Source: QQUK01 sp913009765 (GTDB lineage: Bacteria > Zixibacteria > MSB-5A5 > GN15 > FEB-12). Taken from it: 11,432 nt of DNA. The notes beneath the pieces are model-generated. The model worked only from the letters and a program-made list of their open reading frames with translations. It had not been told where the DNA came from and ran no database searches. Below are positions 5,842-11,432 of the stretch, one piece after another. Where the stretch lies: the NCBI GenBank assembly GCA_937900185.1, contig CALCCW010000207.1:1-11432 (forward strand). Reading direction: 5' to 3'. Every line of letters starts with the position of its first letter. Position 1 is the first letter of the stretch. Both the position numbers and the translations under genes were made by a program.

Positions 5842-7980
5842 ATGAAATGGAAAGATCTCAAAATTGCTAAAAAGTTGTATATCGGCTTCGGAATTGTATT
5901 GGTTTTGTTGGTTGTCATCGGCGGATACAATTATATTAGTTTTACAAATATTGAAATGCATTCTAAGAATGCCCAAGAAGCTTTTGGCAACCAAGCTTTT
6001 GCAATAGCCAGCGAAGTAGACCATCTTGAATGGTTACATGATTTATCTAATTTGTTTTTGGATGAAAATGTAAAAGAGGTGTCTGTTGAGACAGACGATC
6101 ATAAATGTAAACTTGGAAAATGGTTGTATTCAGAAGAATCTAAAGCGATGGCTGCTAAAGATCCAAAGTTGGCATCAATTCTTGATAAGCTGAAAGCCCC
6201 ACATAAAAGACTGCATTCTTCTGCTGAACAAGTTGATAGCAATTATGAAGCATTTGACACCAATATTCATATTCTTCTCACAGATAAATGGGTAGATCAT
6301 TTGAATTGGATAAAAGATGTGGCAAATTCGATAATGTCAAAAACTGTTTTTGATGGTGGAATTGATCCTTATAAATGTGCCTTTGGAAAATGGTATTACG
6401 CCTACACTGCTGACAATCCTACATTTGGAAAACTTCTGAAAGAATGGGAAGAGCCGCACGCAAATCTGCACAAGTATGCTGCCAAATTAGTTGCTTTTGA
6501 AAAGGCGGGTAATTGGAAAAAAGCTGAGAAAATATATAATGATAAGATATTAACTACGTTAGCATCATTAAATGATAGTTATCTTAAAACAGCTGAGTGG
6601 GTTCAAGCAGTAGGTGATAGACAGAAAAAAGCACACGATATTTTTGAGGGTGAGACAAAAGTTGCTGTATCAGAGACTCAAGAAGCATTAAAGGAATTAA
6701 CTGATTATTTCTCTGAGCTATCAAAACATGCCGGAAGTGAAACTAATTCATTAATTGAGTCTTCAGTTTCCATGATGTTTATCATTACTTTTATAGCAAT
6801 TATAATAGGTTTAGGATCCGCATGGTGGATAACTCGAGGAATAACTAACCCACTAAGTAAAGTTGTGAATGCAACAGAAGTTATGAATAATGAATTTGAA
6901 AAAGTTGGGAATGTGCTTGAGGCAATTTCGAACAACGATCTATCGATGAAACTTCATGAATCAGAGATTGAAAAAATTGGATTAGATTCAAAGGATGAGA
7001 TAGGAATGCTTGTTCACTCAATAGAGCATGCTTTAGATGTTAAACATATGATTTCACAGTCAACAATAAAAATGAGCAGGAATCTCAATACGATAATAAG
7101 ACAGCTTTCAGAAAATGCGACTCAACTTGCATCAGCAGCAACAGAAGTTGCATCAGCGGCAGAACAAACATCAAGAGGAGCCCAAACTCAAGAGGAACAA
7201 ATCTCTCAAATAACAGTAGCAATGGAAGAAATGACAGCGACAATAGTAGAGTCATCAAGAAATACTTCCGATGCTTCAAGCGGATCTAAGACAGCAGCAG
7301 ATACAGCCGGTGACGGTGGACAAATTGTAAGTGAAACAATTGAAGGTATGAATAGAATCGCACAGGTAGTGCGTGAATCATCAGATAGTATTGGTAAACT
7401 GGCATCTTCAGCAGAACAAATTGGTGAAATTATTTCGGTCATTGATGATATTGCCGATCAGACAAATTTACTTGCACTGAATGCAGCAATTGAAGCTGCC
7501 AGAGCAGGTGAACAAGGACGCGGTTTTGCCGTTGTTGCTGATGAAGTACGTAAACTTGCTGAGCGTACCGGAAAAGCAACCGGTGAGATAACTGATATGA
7601 TCAAAGGAATACAGCAGGGTACAGCAGATGCCGTGGCTTCCATGGAAGCTGGTACTCAAGAAGTAAATGCAGGAAGAGAGTTAGCTGATAAAGCAGGAAA
7701 TAGTTTAAGTGCGGTTGTAGATGGTTCGGAAAAAGTTATGGATATGATCCAGCAAATAGCAACAGCAACAGAACAGCAATCAGTAGCTGCTGAAGAAATT
7801 TCTAAAAATATTGAACAAGTTGCGTCGGTCACAAAAGAATCTGCTGCCGGTGCCGATCAGGCATCAGCTGCCGCTGAGGAATTAAGTAGAAATGCAGAAG
7901 GGCTTCAGCAGATTGTTGGAAGATTTAAGGTTGCTCATGATTCAATAGATAGAACTCATCAAGTCGAAGAGGTAAAATAA
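5842..7980 (+). CDS. Methyl-accepting chemotaxis protein with tandem CZB domains
   Basis: This 712-residue receptor signals through CheW/CheA to the flagellar or related motor. TM1 is at about 12-32 and TM2 at about 311-330, so residues 33-310 should be periplasmic. That part holds two chemoreceptor zinc-binding (CZB) domains, each with the His-Cys-His-His set: H61xxW64, C89-KLGKW, H121 and H125; then H153xxW156, C179-AFGKW, H206 and H210. CZB domains bind zinc and in studied proteins respond to zinc or oxidants. A HAMP domain follows (about 331-400). The MCP signalling domain is complete, with the conserved tip 'DQTNLLALNAAIEAARAGE' near 535-553. The C-terminus lacks an NWETF-type CheR tether. 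AAAGGGGAAC precedes ATG 5842. The ligand is not certain. Confidence 0.95.
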   Translation: MKWKDLKIAKKLYIGFGIVLVLLVVIGGYNYISFTNIEMHSKNAQEAFGNQAFAIASEVDHLEWLHDLSNLFLDENVKEVSVETDDHKCKLGKWLYSEESKAMAAKDPKLASILDKLKAPHKRLHSSAEQVDSNYEAFDTNIHILLTDKWVDHLNWIKDVANSIMSKTVFDGGIDPYKCAFGKWYYAYTADNPTFGKLLKEWEEPHANLHKYAAKLVAFEKAGNWKKAEKIYNDKILTTLASLNDSYLKTAEWVQAVGDRQKKAHDIFEGETKVAVSETQEALKELTDYFSELSKHAGSETNSLIESSVSMMFIITFIAIIIGLGSAWWITRGITNPLSKVVNATEVMNNEFEKVGNVLEAISNNDLSMKLHESEIEKIGLDSKDEIGMLVHSIEHALDVKHMISQSTIKMSRNLNTIIRQLSENATQLASAATEVASAAEQTSRGAQTQEEQISQITVAMEEMTATIVESSRNTSDASSGSKTAADTAGDGGQIVSETIEGMNRIAQVVRESSDSIGKLASSAEQIGEIISVIDDIADQTNLLALNAAIEAARAGEQGRGFAVVADEVRKLAERTGKATGEITDMIKGIQQGTADAVASMEAGTQEVNAGRELADKAGNSLSAVVDGSEKVMDMIQQIATATEQQSVAAEEISKNIEQVASVTKESAAGADQASAAAEELSRNAEGLQQIVGRFKVAHDSIDRTHQVEEVK

Positions 7981-7999
7981 AAAGGGGTATTCATTAGAG

Positions 8000-8016
8000 T
8001 CCAACTAATTGTTGGA
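8000..8016 (+). terminator. Small hairpin after the chemoreceptor gene
   Basis: TCCAAC (8000-8005) pairs with GTTGGA (8011-8016) around TAATT, 19 bp past the stop. No T-run follows, so it is only a weak candidate for a terminator. Confidence 0.25.
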
Positions 8017-8071
8017 GAATTTAGAACAAACGCAACTTGTTAAGTAGCGAGCTGCTTTGGGTTTTTAACAT

Positions 8072-8106
8072 GGCGTACGGGATTTTTCAGATTTTTTCCG
8101 TACGCC
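8072..8106. repeat. Inverted repeat with T-rich loop next to the MITE
   Basis: GGCGTACGG (8072-8080) and CCGTACGCC (8098-8106) are perfect 9-bp arms around a 17-nt loop of mostly T. The T-tract is inside the loop rather than after the stem, unlike a normal terminator. It ends 8 bp before the MITE-like element. Confidence 0.5.
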
Positions 8107-8114
8107 TCTCCTTT

Positions 8115-8258
8115 GGGCTTGTTGATAAAGTCCAATCAGTCTTTCAAGACCCTTCGACTCCGCCGTGCTCAGGGTGACTTGAAAGACAACAATTTATAAT
8201 ATGTCATGCTGAGCGGAGTCGAAGTATGTTCCGAATTTAGAGGTTTATCAACAAACCC
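8115..8258. mobile_element. 144-bp MITE-like element, probably IS-derived
   Basis: The terminal inverted repeats are GGGCTTGTTGATAAA (8115-8129) and TTTATCAACAAACCC (8244-8258), matching at 14 of 15. The left end GGGCTTGTTGATAAAGTCC is identical at 18 of 19 positions to the IS end at 11203-11221. There is no coding capacity. Two internal pairings interleave: GTCTTTCAAG (8139-8148) with CTTGAAAGAC (8178-8187), and CTTCGACTCCGC (8152-8163) with GCGGAGTCGAAG (8213-8224). The latter resembles the TTCGACTCCGCTCAG-type dispersed repeats seen in many bacterial genomes. TTT flanks both sides and could be a short target duplication. Confidence 0.75.
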
Positions 8259-8300
8259 TTTGCAGTACTATATATTACGATGATAATGAGAAATCAGTGA

Positions 8301-8343
8301 CTGTCAGTTCACAATTCACTTTCAGTGAATCAGGAACCGACAG
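8301..8343. repeat. Intergenic hairpin repeat, copy 2
   Basis: CTGTCAGTT (8301-8309) and AACCGACAG (8335-8343) form the outer stem with one mismatch. A perfect inner hairpin ATTCACT (8314-8320) and AGTGAAT (8324-8330) has a 3-nt loop. It shares its left part with the copy at 4354-4394. Confidence 0.55.
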
Positions 8344-8392
8344 AACAGGCACAGACGAGGATATCTATGTCCACAAAAAATCTCACCGCATC

Positions 8393-8435
8393 AGGTTAGT
8401 ACGTCCATGTTTCCAAGGTTAGTACATTGTGTACT
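8393..8435. repeat. Direct repeat and palindrome, unexplained
   Basis: AGGTTAGTAC occurs at 8393-8402 and again at 8416-8425, 23 bp apart. The second copy runs into the palindrome AGTACA TTG TGTACT (8421-8435). It could be a regulator site or a trace of another mobile element end. The rest of 8344-8503 shows nothing I can support. Confidence 0.35.
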
Positions 8436-8503
8436 AAAGTTGGCTTATCATGGCTAAAAATGACGTATGTTAAAAGTTAATATTTGGGGTGTAAATAAAA
8501 GAA

Positions 8504-8535
8504 AAGTCCTTTAACTTCAATGAGTTAAAGGACTT
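8504..8535 (-). terminator. Intrinsic terminator of the pgk-tpiA-secG-tRNA unit
   Basis: A perfect 13-bp stem, AAGTCCTTTAACT (8504-8516) with AGTTAAAGGACTT (8523-8535), has a 6-nt loop. Read on the minus strand it is followed by TTTTCTTTTATTT, a classic U-tract. It lies 10 bp after the tRNA 3' end. Confidence 0.9.
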
Positions 8536-8545
8536 AATTCCATAT

Positions 8546-8626
8546 GCGGAAGGCGGGACTTGAACCCGCACACCCTAAGGCACTACCCCCTCAAGATAGC
8601 GTGTCTACCGGTTCCACCACTTCCGC
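8546..8626 (-). tRNA. tRNA-Leu (anticodon GAG)
   Basis: The 81-nt minus-strand sequence folds as a type II tRNA. The acceptor stem is GCGGAAG/CTTCCGC. The anticodon stem CTATC/GGTAG encloses the loop TTGAGGG, giving anticodon GAG (reads CUC and CUU). A long variable arm (TGCCTTAGGGTGT) is typical of leucine, and the T arm is GCGGG TTCAAGT CCCGC. The CCA end is not encoded, so it must be added by nucleotidyltransferase. It starts 15 bp after the secG stop and is probably processed from the same transcript. Confidence 0.96.
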
Positions 8627-8641
8627 AAAACTCAAAATATT

Positions 8642-9070
8642 TTAGTTGCTGTCAGGAGCAGCTTCGTTTGGAATCACATTGATATTCAATGTAGAGTCAG
8701 AAATTTGTTGCTGTTGCTGCTCTTGTTGCTGTTGGAGAGCACGGTTTTTCTCTTCTTGAGCTTTTTCTGTTACCACAGATGTAGGAGTATTACCATTAGT
8801 GTTATTAACAGTAGCACGAGTTCCAACGCCTGCTGACATATAGGCAAGTGCAATACTATTTATCATAAACAAAACAGCTAAAACAGATGTTGCTTTAGCT
8901 AAAAAGGAAGCAGCACCGCGACCGCCAAAAACGGCTCCGCCTAAACCACCGCCACCGCCTCCGCCAAAAGCAGAACCGGCTAAACCCTCACCTTTACTTG
9001 ACTGCATCAATACGACTAAAATAAGTCCGATACAAACTATCACATGAAAGACTACCCAAACAGTAAACAA
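8642..9070 (-). CDS. secG: SecG, protein translocase subunit
   Basis: This small inner-membrane subunit of the SecYEG channel assists SecA-driven export. The 142-residue product has TM1 at about 3-22 ('VWVVFHVIVCIGLILVVLMQ'), the conserved 'QSSKGEGLAGSAFGG' loop with a run of glycines, and TM2 at about 58-79. The C-terminal tail is longer than usual and glutamine-rich (about 112-125), low complexity and probably disordered. The start is TTG 9070, supported by GGAGG 8 nt upstream; no in-frame ATG fits the conserved N-terminus. It begins 15 bp after tpiA, so it is translated from the same glycolytic operon, an arrangement seen in several phyla. Confidence 0.95.
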   Translation of the reverse strand: MFTVWVVFHVIVCIGLILVVLMQSSKGEGLAGSAFGGGGGGGLGGAVFGGRGAASFLAKATSVLAVLFMINSIALAYMSAGVGTRATVNNTNGNTPTSVVTEKAQEEKNRALQQQQEQQQQQISDSTLNINVIPNEAAPDSN

Positions 9071-9085
9071 AATATAAACCTCCGT

Positions 9086-9835
9086 TTACAACGAATTAAT
9101 TATCTTCAAAAAGTCATCCGCCTTTAAAGCGGCACCACCAACTAAGGCACCATCAATATCCGGTTGGGATAACAAACTTTTCGCATTATCCGGCTTCACA
9201 GAACCTCCGTAGAGAATCTGAATCTTTTCAGCGGCTTTTTTATCAATACCCGCAATGCGGTTACGAATAAACCGATGAACCTCCTGAGCCATTTCAGGAG
9301 TTGCTGTTTTTCCGGTTCCAATTGCCCAAACCGGTTCATACGCAATAACCGATTTACTTAGTAAATCGGCAGAAAACTCATTAAGTGTACCGTCGATTTG
9401 CTGTTCAATTATTGTTTCGGTTTGTCCTGATTCTCTATCTTCAAGTGTTTCACCAACACAGATAATCGGGGTCAAATCGGCACTTATTGCAACCTTCGCT
9501 TTGGCGTTTACAAGCTGATCAGTTTCAGCATGATATTGCCTCCGTTCAGAGTGTCCCAGTATAACAAAAGATACGCCAACTGTCAAGAGCATCTCTGATG
9601 AGATTTCAGCAGTATATGCACCTTTTGCATGAACCGACATGTCTTGGGCTCCGACAGCTATCTTAGTGTCTTTGAGCATCTTACCGGCAGTAGTAAGAGC
9701 CGTATATGGGGGACAGACTATCATATCTGCTTTATCGGAGTCATAGGAACCTGCCATAAGACCTGCTAAAAGAGATTTTGTCTCTTCAATAGTACCGTTC
9801 ATTTTCCAATTTCCGGCAATAATATATTTTCTCAT
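9086..9835 (-). CDS. tpiA: Triosephosphate isomerase
   Basis: It interconverts dihydroxyacetone phosphate and glyceraldehyde 3-phosphate in glycolysis and gluconeogenesis, in the cytoplasm. The 249-residue TIM barrel carries all catalytic residues: K11 in 'GNWKMN', H95 in 'ILGHSERR' and E167 in 'AYEPVWAIGTGKTA' (loop 6). The phosphate-binding 'YGGSVKPDN' and 'GALVGGAALK' are also present. Length is normal. ATG 9835 is chosen over the preceding TTG (9838) because it overlaps the pgk stop by one base (TGATG) and has AGGAG upstream. That overlap points to translational coupling with pgk. Confidence 0.97.
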   Translation of the reverse strand: MRKYIIAGNWKMNGTIEETKSLLAGLMAGSYDSDKADMIVCPPYTALTTAGKMLKDTKIAVGAQDMSVHAKGAYTAEISSEMLLTVGVSFVILGHSERRQYHAETDQLVNAKAKVAISADLTPIICVGETLEDRESGQTETIIEQQIDGTLNEFSADLLSKSVIAYEPVWAIGTGKTATPEMAQEVHRFIRNRIAGIDKKAAEKIQILYGGSVKPDNAKSLLSQPDIDGALVGGAALKADDFLKIINSL

Positions 9836-11049
9836 CAAACAACTCCTGCTTTATTATTATCAGTCAAAGCATCAATTCCGGGAAGAATTTTACCTTCTAT
9901 AAACTCAAGAGATGCTCCGCCGCCGGTTGAAATATGTGAAAGTTTACCATCTAATCCGGCTTGTGAAACTGCCGCGGCAGAATCACCACCGCCGACAATT
10001 GTTGTGGCTCCATTAGATGTCAACTCGGCAAGTATTTCAGCAATTGCGGTTGTTCCTTTAGCAAATGGTTTGGATTCAAATACTCCCATCGGACCATTCC
10101 AAACAACAGTTTGTGCTTCTTTGAGAGCTTCTTGAAATAGGGCGATAGTTTTCGGACCTATATCAAGACCCATTTTGCCGTCAGGGATTTTATCAATGTC
10201 GACAATTTCGGTTTCAGCATTGTCTGAAATTTCCGATGCGACCACAGCATCAACAGGAAAGAACAGTTTGACATCTGATTTTTTAATTTTTTCAATAATC
10301 TCTTTAGCAAGGGGAACTTTATCTTCTTCTAAGAGTGAATTGCCGATTGCATATCCCATCGCTTTTGCAAATGTAAAGACCATGCCGCCGCCGATAAAAA
10401 GCATATCGACTTTATCTAAAAGATTTGTAATAACATCAATTTTGCCTGAGATTTTTGCTCCTCCCAAAATTGCTGCAAATGGACGACGGGGAGAGGCTAA
10501 AGCAGTGCCGATAAATTGAAGCTCTTTTTGAATCAAATAGCCGGCGACTGATTGATTAAAATATTTAGTAACACCTTCTGTTGATGCATGAGCTCGGTGA
10601 GCAGTACCAAATGCATCATTAACAAAAATGTCAGCGAGCGATGCAAGTTTTTTGGCAAACTCGGGATCGTTTTTAGTTTCTTCTTTGTGAAACCGAAGAT
10701 TTTCAAGTAGAATAATTTCGCCGTCATTGAGATTGTCAATTTTGTTGGATGCTTCCGGTCCGATACAGTCTTCGGCAAAGAAGACTTTTTGTCCTAAGAG
10801 TTCAGCGAGACGTTCGGCACATGGTCGAAGTGATAGTTCGGGAACATGTGTACCTTTCGGTCTGCCAAGATGAGAAATCGCTATTACAATACCACCGTCA
10901 TCGAGAATCTTTTTGATAGTCGGAATAGCAGCTTTGATTCTTCGGTCGTCGGTAATCTTTTGGTTGTTATCGAGGGGGACATTGAAGTCTACCCGTACCA
11001 AAACTTTTCGAGACCGAAAGTTTATATTATCAACAGTAACTTTATTCAT
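9835..11049 (-). CDS. pgk: Phosphoglycerate kinase
   Basis: It transfers phosphate between 1,3-bisphosphoglycerate and ADP, the first ATP-yielding step of lower glycolysis, in the cytoplasm. The 404-residue product has the expected two-lobed motif order. The N-lobe substrate site has 'RVDFNVPLD' (19-27), 'SHLGRPKG' (59-66) and 'LLENLRFHKEE'. The C-lobe nucleotide site has 'GGAKISGKID', 'NGPMGVFE', 'GGGDSAAAV' and 'STGGGASLEF'. Nothing is missing. ATG 11049 has AAAGGAAT upstream. It is the first gene of the operon visible here. Its promoter should lie between 11050 and the IS left end at 11203; TATACT and TATAAT-like boxes occur but no confident pair. A gap gene often precedes pgk in related operons and is not present in the window. 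Confidence 0.97.
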   Translation of the reverse strand: MNKVTVDNINFRSRKVLVRVDFNVPLDNNQKITDDRRIKAAIPTIKKILDDGGIVIAISHLGRPKGTHVPELSLRPCAERLAELLGQKVFFAEDCIGPEASNKIDNLNDGEIILLENLRFHKEETKNDPEFAKKLASLADIFVNDAFGTAHRAHASTEGVTKYFNQSVAGYLIQKELQFIGTALASPRRPFAAILGGAKISGKIDVITNLLDKVDMLFIGGGMVFTFAKAMGYAIGNSLLEEDKVPLAKEIIEKIKKSDVKLFFPVDAVVASEISDNAETEIVDIDKIPDGKMGLDIGPKTIALFQEALKEAQTVVWNGPMGVFESKPFAKGTTAIAEILAELTSNGATTIVGGGDSAAAVSQAGLDGKLSHISTGGGASLEFIEGKILPGIDALTDNNKAGVV

Positions 11050-11202
11050 ATATTTATTCCTTTATAGTATATCAAAATAACTATATTTATCAGTCATTCA
11101 ATAAGGTAAACATTATATAAAAAGTCAATACTAAGATGTAAAAGGGTGAAATATGAGTGGTTATTTAGGGTTAGGATTGTCAACAGGGTAGCCCACCATT
11201 TA

Positions 11203-11432
11203 GGGCTTGTTGAAAAAGTCCTTGCTGTTATGTTAAGAAATTAATAAAATATATGTATGCAGACAAAAAAAGAAAAAGCCGGTTATGGGATGATGCTTCT
11301 TCCTTCAATGGAAAGTTTTATCCCAAAAGATCATTATCTCAGGCGTTTAGATAAGGTCTTAGATTTAGATTTCATCCATAATGTAGTCAAATCAAACTAC
11401 TGCCAAACAAACGGTCGCCCCTCAATTGACCC
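11203..11432 (+). mobile_element. Insertion sequence, IS1182/IS5-like, left part
   Basis: The left end GGGCTTGTTGAAAAAGTCC (11203-11221) is of the kind seen in IS1182-like elements. It is followed 35 bp later by the start of a transposase reading rightwards. The element runs off the window, so the right end and any target duplication cannot be seen. It sits 153 bp upstream of pgk in divergent orientation and may influence the operon promoter. Confidence 0.8.
11257..11432 (+). CDS. Transposase, N-terminal part (3' partial)
   Basis: ATG 11257 opens a frame of 58 codons to the window end. Residues such as 'MESFIPKDHYLRRLDKVLDL' and 'NGRPSIDP' are the hallmark of the DUF772/InsH N-terminal domain of IS1182 and IS5-type DDE transposases. 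The catalytic DDE domain lies beyond the window, so intactness is unknown. No strong ribosome-binding site is visible, which is common for transposases. Confidence 0.88.
   Translation, partial: MQTKKEKAGYGMMLLPSMESFIPKDHYLRRLDKVLDLDFIHNVVKSNYCQTNGRPSID

Noticed and set aside
7981..8114. Possible c-di-GMP riboswitch after the chemoreceptor
   Set aside because: No GEMM-type conserved core was found, and no downstream gene on the plus strand would be controlled.
8695..8760. CAA/CAG-like tandem repeat
   Set aside because: It is the glutamine-rich tail of SecG, in frame, not a separate repeat element.

Overview
The window is an AT-rich stretch of a Gram-negative bacterial chromosome. An OmpA/peptidoglycan-binding envelope protein, SecG and membrane-spanning chemotaxis machinery support that. 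The style of the PAS-LuxR regulator (HHS..DG motif, 'ENILEITSPF' linker), the tandem-CZB chemoreceptor and the pgk-tpiA-secG-tRNA-Leu order recall anaerobic Desulfobacterota or similar phyla. Rubrerythrin fits an anaerobic or microaerobic life. The species cannot be fixed from sequence alone.

Layout. Positions 1-583 (minus) hold the N-terminal part of an HD-domain signalling protein that runs off the window. It is divergent from a tandem PilZ protein (872-1618, plus), so a probable c-di-GMP phosphodiesterase and a c-di-GMP receptor share one 288-bp intergenic region with its own promoter and dyad structure. Rubrerythrin (1694-2272, plus) follows with its own promoter and ends at a hairpin shared with a convergent envelope gene. 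That gene (2384-3936, minus) is one DUF4398-OmpA protein split by a one-base frameshift near 3346-3355. Positions 3937-4670 carry no convincing gene but several inverted repeats and decayed-looking repeat fragments.

Positions 4671-5603 (plus) encode a PAS-LuxR regulator whose start is overlapped by the arm of a 12-bp inverted repeat. Positions 5842-7980 (plus) encode a chemoreceptor with two CZB zinc-binding domains in the predicted periplasmic part. Positions 7981-8503 are non-coding and repeat-rich, including a 144-bp MITE-like element (8115-8258).

The right third is a minus-strand operon, pgk (9835-11049), tpiA (9086-9835) and secG (8642-9070), followed closely by tRNA-Leu(GAG) (8546-8626) and a strong intrinsic terminator (8504-8535). 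The window ends inside an IS1182/IS5-like insertion sequence (from about 11203) with the N-terminus of its transposase. The left end of this IS matches the left end of the 144-bp element at 18 of 19 positions, so that element is probably a non-autonomous derivative moved by this transposase family.

No CRISPR array, phage region, toxin-antitoxin pair or defence system is visible. The points most worth following are the MITE/IS pairing and its decayed relatives, the frameshifted OmpA gene, the inverted repeat at the regulator start, and the divergent c-di-GMP gene pair.
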